From: Thalassoglobus polymorphus
GTDB taxonomy: Bacteria; Planctomycetota; Planctomycetia; Planctomycetales; Planctomycetaceae
Reading direction: 5' to 3'
DNA length: 64,000 nt
Assembly: GCF_007744255.1 (NCBI RefSeq)
Contig: NZ_CP036267.1
Coordinates: 4,196,001 to 4,260,000, forward strand
Position numbers and translations under genes: made by a program. Under the pieces are notes generated by a model. The model saw nothing but the letters and a program-made list of their open reading frames with translations. It ran no database searches and was not told where the DNA came from. Below, piece after piece: positions 40,619 to 49,234 of this stretch; position 1 is the first letter of the stretch; each line of letters opens with the position of its first letter.

Positions 40619-40920
40619 GCGCAGATCTCCTGGGGTTCGGGTTGGTGGGTGGAATCGACGCGTGCCACCTGGAACGCGTCTTCGCCGAATTCGCGGCGAA
40701 GGAAGCCGACGAACAGGCGATTGACGTCCCGACCGACCGGCGTACCCGCATCGATGACGCAGGCACGCCGGTCCGGATCGAGGTAATGCGACGCATCGAG
40801 TCGGACCTGGGATTCGCCGTGCAGGCTTTCGGTCGCCAGCACAGCCAGCAGCAAAGAGGCCTCGACTTCTTCCAGCGGCACATCGGGCTGGAACTCGTAG
40901 CGGTAGAGTTCCCTGGTCAT
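40615..40920 (-). CDS. Conserved phage hypothetical protein (101 aa)
   Basis: 101 residues from ATG 40920, six bases after GAGGAG. ELYRYEFQPDVPLEEVEASL and LLAVLATESLHGESQVRLDA, then ACVIDAGTPVGRDVNRLFVG are well formed. No family recognised. It is the first gene behind copy 2 of the 43-bp element (29 bases away) and opens the recombination operon. Confidence 0.7.
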   Translation of the reverse strand: MTRELYRYEFQPDVPLEEVEASLLLAVLATESLHGESQVRLDASHYLDPDRRACVIDAGTPVGRDVNRLFVGFLRREFGEDAFQVARVDSTHQPEPQEICA

Positions 40921-40949
40921 GGCGATCTCCTCAGGTCCAACAAGTGCGT

Positions 40950-40992
40950 CTCTACTTGGAGAGCTACCCGGTTGGGTGTCGAGGTGACGAAG
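40950..40992 (-). promoter_or_regulatory. 43-bp element, copy 2 (upstream of recombination genes)
   Basis: Shares CGTCA and the invariant AACCGGGTAGCTCTCCA with copies 1 and 3; differs from them at about ten positions, mostly in the spacer. Lies between the stop of the sigma-like gene (40997) and the gene at 40920. Confidence 0.7.
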
Positions 40993-40996
40993 GTTT

Positions 40997-41605
40997 TCAG
41001 ACGTAGTCCCGCAGGCCCGCCGCTTCGAACCGCTGCCGCAATCGGCGTACGGTGTCGTTGAGCGTGGTGCGGGGGACGCCGATCTCACGCGCAATGGCGG
41101 AGATCGACTGAGTCTTCATCCGTTCGGCCAGATCGCGGAGTTCGTCCGGCAGAGAGTCAATGACATCCGCCAGGTCGGTGACGAGCTGCGCGAGGTCTTC
41201 GTCACTGCGCGGATCACGACAGCGGCGGCCGTTGTACTCACGGTCGCCGATCGTCTCGGCCAGTTCGGTCGGACCGTCCTCGGTCATTTCTACCAGCAAC
41301 TGCAGAGAGCCGATCCGTCGGTGATCCCGCTTCTGGGCCTCGGCATCACGGATGATGCTGGCGACCGAACGTTCGACGATCGCGGTCACGAACGATTTGC
41401 GATGGGCCACAGCGGGATCGAATGACTTCAATCCCTGCAGCAGCCGCGTCAGCAGCTCCTGCTCCAGATCCTCTCTGTCCTGCCGGGTGTAGCCGGCGCG
41501 GCCGATGATCTGCTTGACCTTGCGTTTGACGATTCCAAACTCGAAGCGCCCCAGTTTCGGCGCGCACGCAGAGCCGGCGCCATTCGAAGCATTCACCTGC
41601 ATCAC
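40997..41605 (-). CDS. Phage sigma-70-like factor (ECF size)
   Basis: 202 residues. Region 2 features: YTRQDREDLEQELLTRLLQG then SFDPAVAHRKSFVTAIVERS and IIRDAEAQKRDHRR (the -10 recognition helix area). Region 4: an HTH SISAIAREIGVPRTTLNDTV near the end. The spacer between has TIGDREYNGRRC. It is therefore a small sigma factor of the ECF or phage late-sigma kind, and would direct host RNA polymerase to phage promoters. The copies of the 43-bp element are the obvious candidates. The start MMQVNASN could also be the second Met. Confidence 0.83.
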   Translation of the reverse strand: MMQVNASNGAGSACAPKLGRFEFGIVKRKVKQIIGRAGYTRQDREDLEQELLTRLLQGLKSFDPAVAHRKSFVTAIVERSVASIIRDAEAQKRDHRRIGSLQLLVEMTEDGPTELAETIGDREYNGRRCRDPRSDEDLAQLVTDLADVIDSLPDELRDLAERMKTQSISAIAREIGVPRTTLNDTVRRLRQRFEAAGLRDYV

Positions 41606-41749
41606 ATGTCCTGGGCCGGAGGGGCGGGCCCGGGAGCGATACAGGTCGGGTCACTGCGCCGCGGATCACTTCCGCTGACCTACGCAGGCACGACAGGCGA
41701 CTGCCGGGTGTTCAGCCTCACGGCCTCAGCCGGCGGCTGCGGTGTCGCA

Positions 41750-41783
41750 TCTGTCGCAGGGTGCGCACGGAGCGTGCGACAGA
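41750..41783. promoter_or_regulatory. 9-bp inverted repeat upstream of the sigma-like gene
   Basis: TCTGTCGCA (41750-41758) and TGCGACAGA (41775-41783), separated by 16 bases that contain the small palindrome GTGCGCAC. It lies about 145 bases upstream of the sigma-like gene start; operator or weak terminator of the gene at 41822. Confidence 0.5.
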
Positions 41784-41821
41784 TCAGTGATGCGGAAGTC
41801 GTGTCATGTGGGCGAGTTACC

Positions 41822-42751
41822 TCAATCTCGTTTTTCTATCGGGGTGTCGCGTCGCTGCGACGAGCGCGTGCGCACGACAGATTCACTGGAACCGGTTTGA
41901 AGCAGTTTCTTGTGCTTATTGACGAGTCGGGAAATGGTCGAGTGGTGAATCGAGAACCCGCGGCTCTTCAAATCCTTCTCCGCCTTCCGGGCCGACGAAT
42001 CGTTGGCGACGTAAGCCTGCAGGATCAGGTCGTCGGTCAGTTTGGAATCGAGTGCGCTGCGGACCTTCTGATCGAGCACGAAGTTCAATACGCCCGGCGT
42101 TTCCGCCGCCCGCTCATTGGCGTCGTGAATCAAGCCGACGATGGTTGTGGTGTCGATGTCGAGATCGTTGTCCACCAGAGAGACGACCTCCGACAATCGA
42201 ATGAGCGGTGGCGGCTCTCCGACCCAGAAGTCGGCATCCGGTTCCGCCAGCGGTACGAACACCACCGGCCGTTTCGACGCCGTAATCTGCCGGCGGAACT
42301 CACTGGCATCGGGCTGGTTCAAACCAACAGCCAGCAGCATGTCACGTGTCTGCCCCTGATACTTCCAGCGTCCGAGTCGCCAGATGCGACCGGGGGCCAG
42401 CCCGGCCAACTTGCCCGTCAACTGGAAAGCGGAGGCTATGATGGCCGCGATGTGATTCACATCCACGATCCACTGCTGCAGGTCATCCGACGAAAGCACC
42501 ACACGCAGGTGTTCGGGACAGTTGATCGCGTAACGGGTGCGGCCACTCGGCCCGGAAATCGCGACCACGTCTTCCACGTGATCGCGACATTCCGGACAGA
42601 GCACGCGTTCCGCGCCCGTCGTCGGACACAGAACACCCATCTCGACCAATTGCTGAAGCAGACCGGCCGGCCAGAATTCCGCAGCGTCGGAACTCAGGAC
42701 GGCATCGGGAAGGTCCAGCAGTGGCCACACCACACTCAGAGGATCAGTCAT
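41822..42751 (-). CDS. Hypothetical protein with zinc motif and C-terminal HTH
   Basis: 309 residues. A CPTTGAERVLCPEC piece (about 42-55) with a later NCPEH gives a possible zinc site. The middle (RIWRLGRWKYQGQTRDMLLA) is folded; the end (KAEKDLKSRGFSIHHSTISR then LVNKHKKLL) is an HTH with basic residues. No named family; I have the impression of frequent occurrence in planctomycete prophages. It overlaps the gene at 42744 by eight bases and may regulate early genes. Confidence 0.7.
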   Translation of the reverse strand: MTDPLSVVWPLLDLPDAVLSSDAAEFWPAGLLQQLVEMGVLCPTTGAERVLCPECRDHVEDVVAISGPSGRTRYAINCPEHLRVVLSSDDLQQWIVDVNHIAAIIASAFQLTGKLAGLAPGRIWRLGRWKYQGQTRDMLLAVGLNQPDASEFRRQITASKRPVVFVPLAEPDADFWVGEPPPLIRLSEVVSLVDNDLDIDTTTIVGLIHDANERAAETPGVLNFVLDQKVRSALDSKLTDDLILQAYVANDSSARKAEKDLKSRGFSIHHSTISRLVNKHKKLLQTGSSESVVRTRSSQRRDTPIEKRD

Positions 42752-43928
42752 TCAGAATCCCCCAGCGCTGGATGCAGCGTTCGCCAATGATCCGCACTTC
42801 GTCGGGTTTGGTCTTGATGTCACAGGTGTTCGGGCAACTGACGCTGAAGGTCATCTTCTTGCCCTTCTTCTCGCCGTCACCGACAAACTGCAGCTGAATG
42901 CTGGCCTGTGTTGCCGACACCTGTGATCGGTCGAGACCGTGAGCGGCAAGATGCTGGTTGATGGCGGTGAGGATCTCAGCACGGGTCGCGTACTCGGAGA
43001 ACTTCAGCTCCAGATACTCAAGAGCCGGCACGGCCACCCGTGGCACGATCCGCAGCCGGCGGAGTCGCACAGCGGCCAGCATGTCTTCCGGCAGCGTCGT
43101 GAAGGCGAAGGCGGGATCGAGCAACTGATCCAGTTTGTAGCTCGCCCGCAATGGTTCATCGTCGTCGACCTCGATACCGAGGACTGCCCGACAGAACGCC
43201 TTCCGCAACGGCAACTGCACTTTCTTGCCGCCCTTGGCAATCAGATCGATCGCTCCTTCAGACGGAGAATAGACAAACACATTGCTGAACGCGTAGCTCT
43301 CTTCGCGCGGCGTCAGCTTCTGATCGTCGTCAAAGATCAGTTGCTTGTCAGGCCAGTCCGGCAGGTAGGCAAAGAAGAAGTCCGCTCCCCCAGCGCGCTG
43401 GTAGTGATGGACTTCGCAGACCTCGCCGCGGAGTTCCTTGTTCCAGTAGAACGCGCGAATCTCTGCTTCCAGTTCCGCCTTGAGTTTCGGCGACCACGTG
43501 ATGGGTTCCTTCGGGAGACTGTTCCACCGGTTGGCCAGGCCACCGGTTCGCAATGCTTCGGCGCGGGCGAAGATCGCCGCCTGGTCGAATGCATCCCGTG
43601 TCTCAAGGAAGGCCCACAGCGACTTGTCCGCCGGGCTCTTGAGCGCTGCGAATTCTTCGAGGCGTTCAGGGCATTGCCATTCGATCTCCTCGATCAGAAC
43701 TTTCTGTCCCTTCGGATCAGAAAGTTCATGCACGTCCTGGAGCAGCACCTGATAATGCTGCCGGTCGTCTCCCATCGTTTCCCATGCGGCAACGACGGTT
43801 TCCACGTCCCGAGCCTTGAGCTCGTCCCATGCGATCTCCGCCATTGCCGGCACGTCTTTGAACAGTCGCTTCAGCAACTGGTTATCATGCAGCTTGAGCT
43901 GCTTCCGCAAATCAAACGATTTTGCCAT
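42744..43928 (-). CDS. Conserved hypothetical protein (394 aa)
   Basis: 394 residues from ATG 43928. SFDLRKQLKLHDNQLLKRLF starts a helical part; the middle (EVHHYQRAGGADFFFAYLPD, YAFSNVFVYSPSEGAIDLIA) is mixed, and the end (SCPNTCDIKTKPDEVRIIGE) carries a lone cysteine pair. No family recognised. It stands behind an operator-like palindrome (43957-43967), so it belongs to a transcript controlled by the neighbouring repressor and may be an early gene. Confidence 0.7.
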   Translation of the reverse strand: MAKSFDLRKQLKLHDNQLLKRLFKDVPAMAEIAWDELKARDVETVVAAWETMGDDRQHYQVLLQDVHELSDPKGQKVLIEEIEWQCPERLEEFAALKSPADKSLWAFLETRDAFDQAAIFARAEALRTGGLANRWNSLPKEPITWSPKLKAELEAEIRAFYWNKELRGEVCEVHHYQRAGGADFFFAYLPDWPDKQLIFDDDQKLTPREESYAFSNVFVYSPSEGAIDLIAKGGKKVQLPLRKAFCRAVLGIEVDDDEPLRASYKLDQLLDPAFAFTTLPEDMLAAVRLRRLRIVPRVAVPALEYLELKFSEYATRAEILTAINQHLAAHGLDRSQVSATQASIQLQFVGDGEKKGKKMTFSVSCPNTCDIKTKPDEVRIIGERCIQRWGILND

Positions 43929-43956
43929 GTAACATTCCTCTCGATGCGGTGTCTCC

Positions 43957-44007
43957 GTTCGCTGAACAGTAAACACTCAAGTCAAAAAAAATGCCGTTCA
44001 CTCGAAC
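43957..44007. promoter_or_regulatory. Operator-like palindromes upstream of the 394-aa gene
   Basis: GTTCGCTGAAC (43957-43967) followed by two bases and TAAACAC (43970-43976), and a second half-similar site GTTCACTCGAAC (43996-44007). The first is nearly identical, including the TAAACAC extension, to 46317-46336. Candidate binding sites of the XRE repressor. Confidence 0.65.
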
Positions 44008-44756
44008 AGCGATGGTTCCTTTCTGTGACACAGTAACTTCAGGTTCTCCAGCCGAATCCGCATGGCTTCAGCTGAGACCTCAAACGTTTCCGCCAGCGGA
44101 CGGCAGGCGTGTTCGAACAGTGTGTTGTTGATGCTGTCTTCGCCCATGCTCAGGCCACCGCGGCGCAGCAACTCACTGGTGATGATCTCCTGCTGCCGTG
44201 GTCGCAGGTCATCCAGGTAGATGGGATCGAGATTGCCGCGCCACTTGTCCCACTCCTGCAAGACCAGTTCCCGGGGCATGAGCAGGGCGGCGGCAAAGTA
44301 GTTGGCCTGCCATTCGAGCGGACTGGTGTCGCTGGAGCGGCAGATGTAGTTGGCGCGGTCATCCGCTTCCGGCAGCAGCGACGGCTGATTGGCGTGTCGC
44401 TGGAACAGAGTCCGGTGCAATCGCCAGTGCCCGGCCTCGTGGGCCAGCGTGAATCGGAAACGTCCCAGCTTCGCCGGATTCTCATCGGGATCAAGGCTCT
44501 GGTCGACACCCACCCGGTTTTCATTTACCCACAGCGCACCATGCACGTCACCGACGCCGAACAATGACCGCATGTCGCGGAATTCGAACGTCAGTTTCAG
44601 GTGCAGTTCAATGATCTCGTCGATCGGCACTGGCGGCTCGATGACGGCTTCGAAGTCGCGGCCATATTCGGCCAGCAAAACGGCAGCTTCATCTTCGAGC
44701 TGCCGTTTTGTGAAATAGGGTTCTCTTCGCGTCGATGCGGAGGGACGTCGTGGCAC
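43998..44756 (-). CDS. ImmA/IrrE-type metalloprotease
   Basis: 252 residues. FTLAHEAGHWRLH holds the HEXXH zinc motif (106-110) of the ImmA/IrrE family, and a later region with SPLEWQANYFAAALLMP is the second half of the same domain (Glu ligand in EWQAN). Such proteases cut the neighbouring XRE repressor on a damage or quorum signal and so induce the element, as in ICEBs1. The repressor gene is five bases upstream. The C-terminal 100 residues are an HTH-like addition with RRGGLSMGEDSINNTLF. Confidence 0.9.
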   Translation of the reverse strand: MPRRPSASTRREPYFTKRQLEDEAAVLLAEYGRDFEAVIEPPVPIDEIIELHLKLTFEFRDMRSLFGVGDVHGALWVNENRVGVDQSLDPDENPAKLGRFRFTLAHEAGHWRLHRTLFQRHANQPSLLPEADDRANYICRSSDTSPLEWQANYFAAALLMPRELVLQEWDKWRGNLDPIYLDDLRPRQQEIITSELLRRGGLSMGEDSINNTLFEHACRPLAETFEVSAEAMRIRLENLKLLCHRKEPSLFE

Positions 44757-44760
44757 TGGC

Positions 44761-45120
44761 TCAACCTTTCTCCTTGAATTTGCGAGCTTGTTTTGTGAGT
44801 TTCTGTAACTGTTCTGGCGTCAGGCCGCTGGCTTCGCGGAGTAATTCGGGCATTTCCGTTGGCTGTTTTTGAATGATCTCCGACAGGTCCCCAGGGACTC
44901 GACCAGCCAGGGCTATCCACTGGTCGGCATTTTCTTCGAGTAATTCCGCCATCCGCTTCACACGATCCGCTGTGGGCGGGCTTTCCACTTTTCCCTGCTC
45001 CACAAGGGACAGATACGTCGGGCTAATGCCCACCTTTTCCGCGAACTTGCGCAGGCTGAAGCCCTTTGCAATTCGCGCTTCGCGAAGAACTTCGCCAAAA
45101 TGTTTTTGGTTTGCGGTCAT
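44761..45120 (-). CDS. XRE-family repressor (prophage immunity)
   Basis: 119 residues from ATG 45120. FGEVLREARIAKGFSLRKFA, EKVGISPTYLSLVEQGK is a clean Cro/C1-type HTH (residues 8-60). A C-terminal helix region (LREASGLTPEQLQKLTKQAR) follows. With the ImmA-type protease it forms the lysogeny switch. Two sets of near-identical palindromes (43957, 46317) are the likely operators. Overlap and spacing indicate one transcript from the NucS-like gene downwards. Confidence 0.9.
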   Translation of the reverse strand: MTANQKHFGEVLREARIAKGFSLRKFAEKVGISPTYLSLVEQGKVESPPTADRVKRMAELLEENADQWIALAGRVPGDLSEIIQKQPTEMPELLREASGLTPEQLQKLTKQARKFKEKG

Positions 45121-45142
45121 CCTGTTTTTCGCTCTCAGTCCA

Positions 45143-46243
45143 TTAATCATTCACACCAAGGCGGGCCTTGAGCCGTTCGACGGTATGCGGCCATTTCTTG
45201 GAGCGGGGTTTGGCAGCCGAATTCTGATTCCCGAAGAATCCCTTTTCGCGGATCGCGTTGGAGACCGGAACGGTCTTGATCCACTCGACTCCGACGAGAT
45301 GTTCAGCTTTTTCAGGATCCTGAATGGCCGTCGTTGACTGGGAAATCTTGAGAGCAAGCCCGGTGATCGGGACTTTGTTACCCTCGCCATCATCCACAAG
45401 GAACCCATCGATCGGCGCTGCCTCCTGAACAACCCGGCCGACGCCGACGTAGCCTTCGCCTGGTATGTTCACCCAGATACGTGCATCCTCACTCAGCATT
45501 CCCAGGGATTTCGTGTACCACGATCCGCCTCCCGCCGAGACAAATCCGTACTTGCAGGCTTCATCCCAATCGCGGTTTTGGGCACCGCCGAACGAGACGT
45601 AGTACTCACCGTTCCAAGGTAGCTTCTCCCGTTTTTCGACAACCTTGGCTTCGACCTGGTCCGGCTCAATCAGCCAAGCGCGACTGATGTATTCACTGTC
45701 ACCATCCTTGAAGAACCGGAAGAACACGGCGTTGACCGCGACGCCGAAGTCGGTCAAGTAGTTGATGATCCGTTCTGTGCTGTCATCCAACTCAGCAGCA
45801 ACAACGACCAGTTCGTGGACTTCATTGAGCGCCTCCGGCATCTCCTCCGTGCTGAAGTACTTGCAGAACGCTTCATCAAGTGAGGTCGTGCCCTCATTGG
45901 GGTAATACTTGTGTGTGTAAGCATCGAAGATCGACGCGATGTCATCGTCTTCGAGATGGCGCACCCAGGATCCGTAATCCAATACTTGCGCGACGACTTC
46001 TCGCGGCGTCTTGTCTCGTTTCAACTCGATGACAGTCAGGTTGCCTTCTCGGTCGATCGCCAACAGATCGATGAACTTCCCGAAGGCCGTCGGCACCTGT
46101 CGACCGATTAACAACAGATTAGGATCGAGAATCGACAGATCCTTAAACAGTACATCCTCCAGACGTTGCTCAGTCTCCATCGCCGAGAATTCAACGCGCT
46201 GAGGCGTCTCACCCATTTTCCAGAGTCCGACTTCAATTGGCAT
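45143..46243 (-). CDS. NucS/DUF91-like PD-(D/E)XK nuclease
   Basis: 366 residues. KFIDLLAIDREGNLTVIELK holds Asp59, Glu73 and Lys75, the D-ExK core of NucS/DUF91 endonucleases; DKTPREVVAQVLDYGSWVRH is the following conserved helix. The last 180 residues are a separate domain (WNGEYYVSFGGAQNRDWDEA, YGFVSAGGGSWYTKS). NucS enzymes cut mismatched or branched DNA; prophage-borne copies may act in immunity against other phages. It lies between the operator (46317) and the repressor, which is where superinfection-immunity cargo is often found. Confidence 0.82.
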   Translation of the reverse strand: MPIEVGLWKMGETPQRVEFSAMETEQRLEDVLFKDLSILDPNLLLIGRQVPTAFGKFIDLLAIDREGNLTVIELKRDKTPREVVAQVLDYGSWVRHLEDDDIASIFDAYTHKYYPNEGTTSLDEAFCKYFSTEEMPEALNEVHELVVVAAELDDSTERIINYLTDFGVAVNAVFFRFFKDGDSEYISRAWLIEPDQVEAKVVEKREKLPWNGEYYVSFGGAQNRDWDEACKYGFVSAGGGSWYTKSLGMLSEDARIWVNIPGEGYVGVGRVVQEAAPIDGFLVDDGEGNKVPITGLALKISQSTTAIQDPEKAEHLVGVEWIKTVPVSNAIREKGFFGNQNSAAKPRSKKWPHTVERLKARLGVND

Positions 46244-46316
46244 TTCAGATCTCCTCTTCCAATATCTGGCCGTACTCCTTCAAACAGTCCAGCCGGTAAG
46301 ACAGGCAAACAAGACT

Positions 46317-46336
46317 GTTCACTGAACGATAAACAC
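46317..46336. promoter_or_regulatory. Operator-like palindrome upstream of the lysogeny operon
   Basis: GTTCACTGAAC (perfect about its central base) followed by GATAAACAC. Matches 43957-43976 in both parts and in spacing. Lies 74 bases before the NucS-like gene. Confidence 0.65.
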
Positions 46337-46454
46337 CCAGATGTTAACCCGGCTGTTTCGGAAACACAATCGGCAGAGGAGACTTTTTCGGTGACAGCTG
46401 GTGTGGTACTGCCGCAAGTCCCTGTAGTGAGGGACCATCGGTCAAGCCGACGTA

Positions 46455-46859
46455 TCAATCATTCAAGAGAGAAGTCCACAACTTCCGCTGCTTTCGCCAG
46501 TCCGGAACCAGCGCGACGGATTGCAGTTGCCGCAGATGAAGCGGATCGCGGCCGCCGGTCACACGCGGCAGATGCAGGATTTCTTCCTGAATGTCCGATG
46601 CCAGCATCAGCAGGTTCATGATCTGCGTGACGCGGGCACGGGAGACGTGGCCGAGGCGGGCCAGTTCGGCGTAGTCGGTGACGTCACCGTTCTGGATCAG
46701 TTCGTCGAACCTGATGGCCAGCGCCATCAGCCGGGTGATCCGGGGCAGTCGGCCGACTGGAATTTCGTCGTTCGGATCAGATCCCGTCTCCATCACACGT
46801 CTGGCTCCACGCCCGCGGCGTTGGAAATGGATATCGGCTTCGAGAGTGATCGATTTCAT
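46455..46859 (-). CDS. ParB-like HTH protein following the recombinase
   Basis: 134 residues, overlapping the recombinase stop by four bases. PRITRLMALAIRFDELIQNG, then YAELARLGHVSRARVTQIMN (a KorB/ParB-type HTH), and ASDIQEEILHLPRV. Proteins of this type regularly follow large serine recombinases in planctomycetes; a role as directionality factor or regulator of integration is the natural guess. Confidence 0.8.
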   Translation of the reverse strand: MKSITLEADIHFQRRGRGARRVMETGSDPNDEIPVGRLPRITRLMALAIRFDELIQNGDVTDYAELARLGHVSRARVTQIMNLLMLASDIQEEILHLPRVTGGRDPLHLRQLQSVALVPDWRKQRKLWTSLLND

Positions 46860-48442
46860 GCTGCGTCCTCCGCTGTGACGAACTCGTCGCCAAAGTTGCG
46901 AATGCCATCCGGGTGAAAGGTGACCGCCACCTTTCCGCGTTCACCGTCGTAGTCGACCCGCTCGACCAGCAGTTCGATGATGCGGGCCTGTTCGCGGGGT
47001 GTGAGTGCTTTCCACACCGGATCGAATTTTGCCATCGCCGCAGCGACCTCGCTCTGGTCGATCGTGCGGGCGGTGATGGCTCGAATCTGTTCCCGAATCT
47101 CCGTCGCCCGACGCTCCGCTGTCCGCGTCCGTTCCTGAAGGTCGGCCAACCGGGCGACCGCTGGCGAGTCTTCGTCACCCGGGCCGACGTGGGCGACGAC
47201 GTCGCGAATCTCCGCGGCCCATCGGGCCAGTTCTCTTTCAAGGCTGGCCTGTTCCGCCTCCAGTTCCACTAATTGAGACTGGGCCTGTTCGCGAACCTGG
47301 GTAAGCGTCTCGCGAATCAGATCGGGATCGCGACCAATGCAATGTATCTGGTCGACCACGAACCGTTCGATCTCAGTCGCCGGGATCGATGGGGACGGGC
47401 AGTTCTGCCAGCCCCGTTTCTGGGCGTGGCAGCAGACGTAGTACCGATACCGCTTGTTGCCGTTCTTCGTCGCGTGTGTCGGCGTCATCGCGGAGTCGCA
47501 GGCCACGCACCGCAGCAGCCCCTTCAGCAGAGCACCGAACTTATTGCGTACTTCCGCTCCGCCGGTGCGGCCATTGCGTTGCATCAACGTTTGCACCTGC
47601 TGCCAGACGTCGGGATCGATGATGGCCTCGTGCTCGCCTTCGTGAACCTCATCCTTGTATCGCACCTTGCCGAGGTATGTGACGTTGGTCAGCAGTTTGT
47701 GGAGGCTGGTCTTCGTGAACGGTTTCCCGCCGCGCTCGATGCCTTTCTTCGTGACCCACCGCTTGTTGACCCAGCCACGGTCATCGATCTCCCGGATCAC
47801 CGTGATCAGCGATTGATGCTGCAGGTACAGGTCGAAGATGGTCCGGACGCGGACTGCCTCGTCATCATTGACCACCAGTCTCGAACCACGTGGATCGACG
47901 TCGTAGCCGAGTAGCGGCATGCCGCCGACCCATTTTCCTTTGCGGCGTGCAGCGGCGATCTTATCCCGCGTCCGTTCCGAGATGATCTCCCGTTCGAACT
48001 GGGCGAAGGACAGCAGCACGTTCAGCACCAGCCGGCCCATCGAACTGGCCGTGTTGAACTGCTGCGTGACGGAAACGAAGGACACCCGCTGCCGATCGAA
48101 GACTTCCATCAACCGGGCAAAGTCCAGCAGTGATCGGCTGAGGCGGTCGACCTTGTAGACCACAACGCAATCGACCTTGCCAGCCTCGATGTCCGCCATC
48201 AGGCGTTGGAGCGCGGGGCGATCCATGTTGCCGCCGGTGAATCCGCCGTCGTCGTATCCGTCCGGGATAATCTCCCAGCCTTCATTCACCTGACTGCGGA
48301 TGTAGTTCTCACCCGCCTCTCGCTGGGCATCGAGAGAATTGAATTCCTGCTCGAGCCCGTCTTCTGTCGATTTGCGGGTATAGATGGCACACCGCATCGT
48401 TGGGCTGACGGTGGCGGCCTTCCGCGTCTTCGTTCTGGTCAT
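46856..48442 (-). CDS. Large serine recombinase (integrase)
   Basis: 528 residues. YTRKSTEDGLEQEFNSLDAQ puts the catalytic serine at about 25; the resolvase domain runs to about 160 (DCVVVYKVDRLSRSLLDF, FEREIISERTRDKIAAARRK). A recombinase domain follows (about 180-290), then a zinc beta-ribbon (CVACDSAMTPTHATKNGNKR ... CCHAQ...CPS, 315-355) and a coiled coil (365-460). This is the enzyme expected to insert and excise the prophage. It overlaps DUF2924 upstream and the HTH gene downstream (ATGA at both), one transcript. Confidence 0.95.
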   Translation of the reverse strand: MTRTKTRKAATVSPTMRCAIYTRKSTEDGLEQEFNSLDAQREAGENYIRSQVNEGWEIIPDGYDDGGFTGGNMDRPALQRLMADIEAGKVDCVVVYKVDRLSRSLLDFARLMEVFDRQRVSFVSVTQQFNTASSMGRLVLNVLLSFAQFEREIISERTRDKIAAARRKGKWVGGMPLLGYDVDPRGSRLVVNDDEAVRVRTIFDLYLQHQSLITVIREIDDRGWVNKRWVTKKGIERGGKPFTKTSLHKLLTNVTYLGKVRYKDEVHEGEHEAIIDPDVWQQVQTLMQRNGRTGGAEVRNKFGALLKGLLRCVACDSAMTPTHATKNGNKRYRYYVCCHAQKRGWQNCPSPSIPATEIERFVVDQIHCIGRDPDLIRETLTQVREQAQSQLVELEAEQASLERELARWAAEIRDVVAHVGPGDEDSPAVARLADLQERTRTAERRATEIREQIRAITARTIDQSEVAAAMAKFDPVWKALTPREQARIIELLVERVDYDGERGKVAVTFHPDGIRNFGDEFVTAEDAA

Positions 48443-48933
48443 CGCTGGCCTCCTTTCCGCAGACGAAAGAAGTGGAAGCCATTCGTATGGGATCCGGTGA
48501 TGGCCTTCGCCACGGCGCTGATTGATCGGTAGACCTCGCCTTCGTATTCGAATCCATTCTCTAGCACGCGGACCTGGAGCGTGTCGCCTTTGTATTCACG
48601 GGTGAGCACCGTGCCGGGAAGCGGCAATCGGTTGTCGCCGGCGAATCGCACGGCACTGGTGACCGTTCGCTCTTTCGACTTTGTCGCAGGCTTCGCCTTC
48701 GGGGGCGTCATCCGGATGTCCGCCTCGTTGGCCAGTTCGGCGGCTCGTTGCCGTGCCCGTTCGGACAGACCGCCCTCGGCCATTGCCTGCAGACGCCACG
48801 CGATCCGTTTCACCAACCAGGCCTTGTTGCCGGTTCGCGTCTCATCGCCGAAGACCTCGGCGTAGCGTTCCCGCAGTTGCTTGACGGTCATCCGCTGCAA
48901 TGCGGCGACCTCTTTTCCGACGTTCAGTGACAT
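48439..48933 (-). CDS. DUF2924 protein
   Basis: 164 residues. VAALQRMTVKQLRERYAEVF with GNKAWLVKRIAWRLQAMAEG is the DUF2924 consensus; the end, LPGTVLTREYKGDTLQVRVL, FEYEGEVYRSISAVAKAITG, SHTNGFHFFRL, is the usual DNA-contact-like domain. The family nearly always precedes a serine recombinase and probably assists it. Confidence 0.92.
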   Translation of the reverse strand: MSLNVGKEVAALQRMTVKQLRERYAEVFGDETRTGNKAWLVKRIAWRLQAMAEGGLSERARQRAAELANEADIRMTPPKAKPATKSKERTVTSAVRFAGDNRLPLPGTVLTREYKGDTLQVRVLENGFEYEGEVYRSISAVAKAITGSHTNGFHFFRLRKGGQR

Positions 48934-48984
48934 GCATTTCTCCTTGTTGAAGAACCCGACCCCACTCGGCGGTCTCCGAAACCG

Positions 48985-49173
48985 TTAACCGTGGTGACCA
49001 CTGAGCACGGTTTCCGCAGGAACTTCAAGGCATGTCTCCGCTTCGTCCGGAACTTCGGAACCGGCCAGCGCGATCCGCCGGCGAAGCCGCAAGATAGCGG
49101 CGGCAAAGATCGAGGCGAGTTCGGTTCTGCGTTGGTCGTCCTGGGACGGGTCGGTGTCGTCGGGTCGGCGCAT
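48985..49173 (-). CDS. Small hypothetical protein of the recombinase module (62 aa)
   Basis: 62 residues from ATG 49173, six bases after GGAG. TELASIFAAAILRLRRRIAL is a helix; the ends are polar. First gene after the third 43-bp element (62 bases away), followed by DUF2924. No family recognised. Confidence 0.65.
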   Translation of the reverse strand: MRRPDDTDPSQDDQRRTELASIFAAAILRLRRRIALAGSEVPDEAETCLEVPAETVLSGHHG

Positions 49174-49234
49174 CGTGTCTCCAGTAGGTAGGACGGGATT
49201 CGACCAGCGGTGGTCGAACAGCCCAATTAACAAG

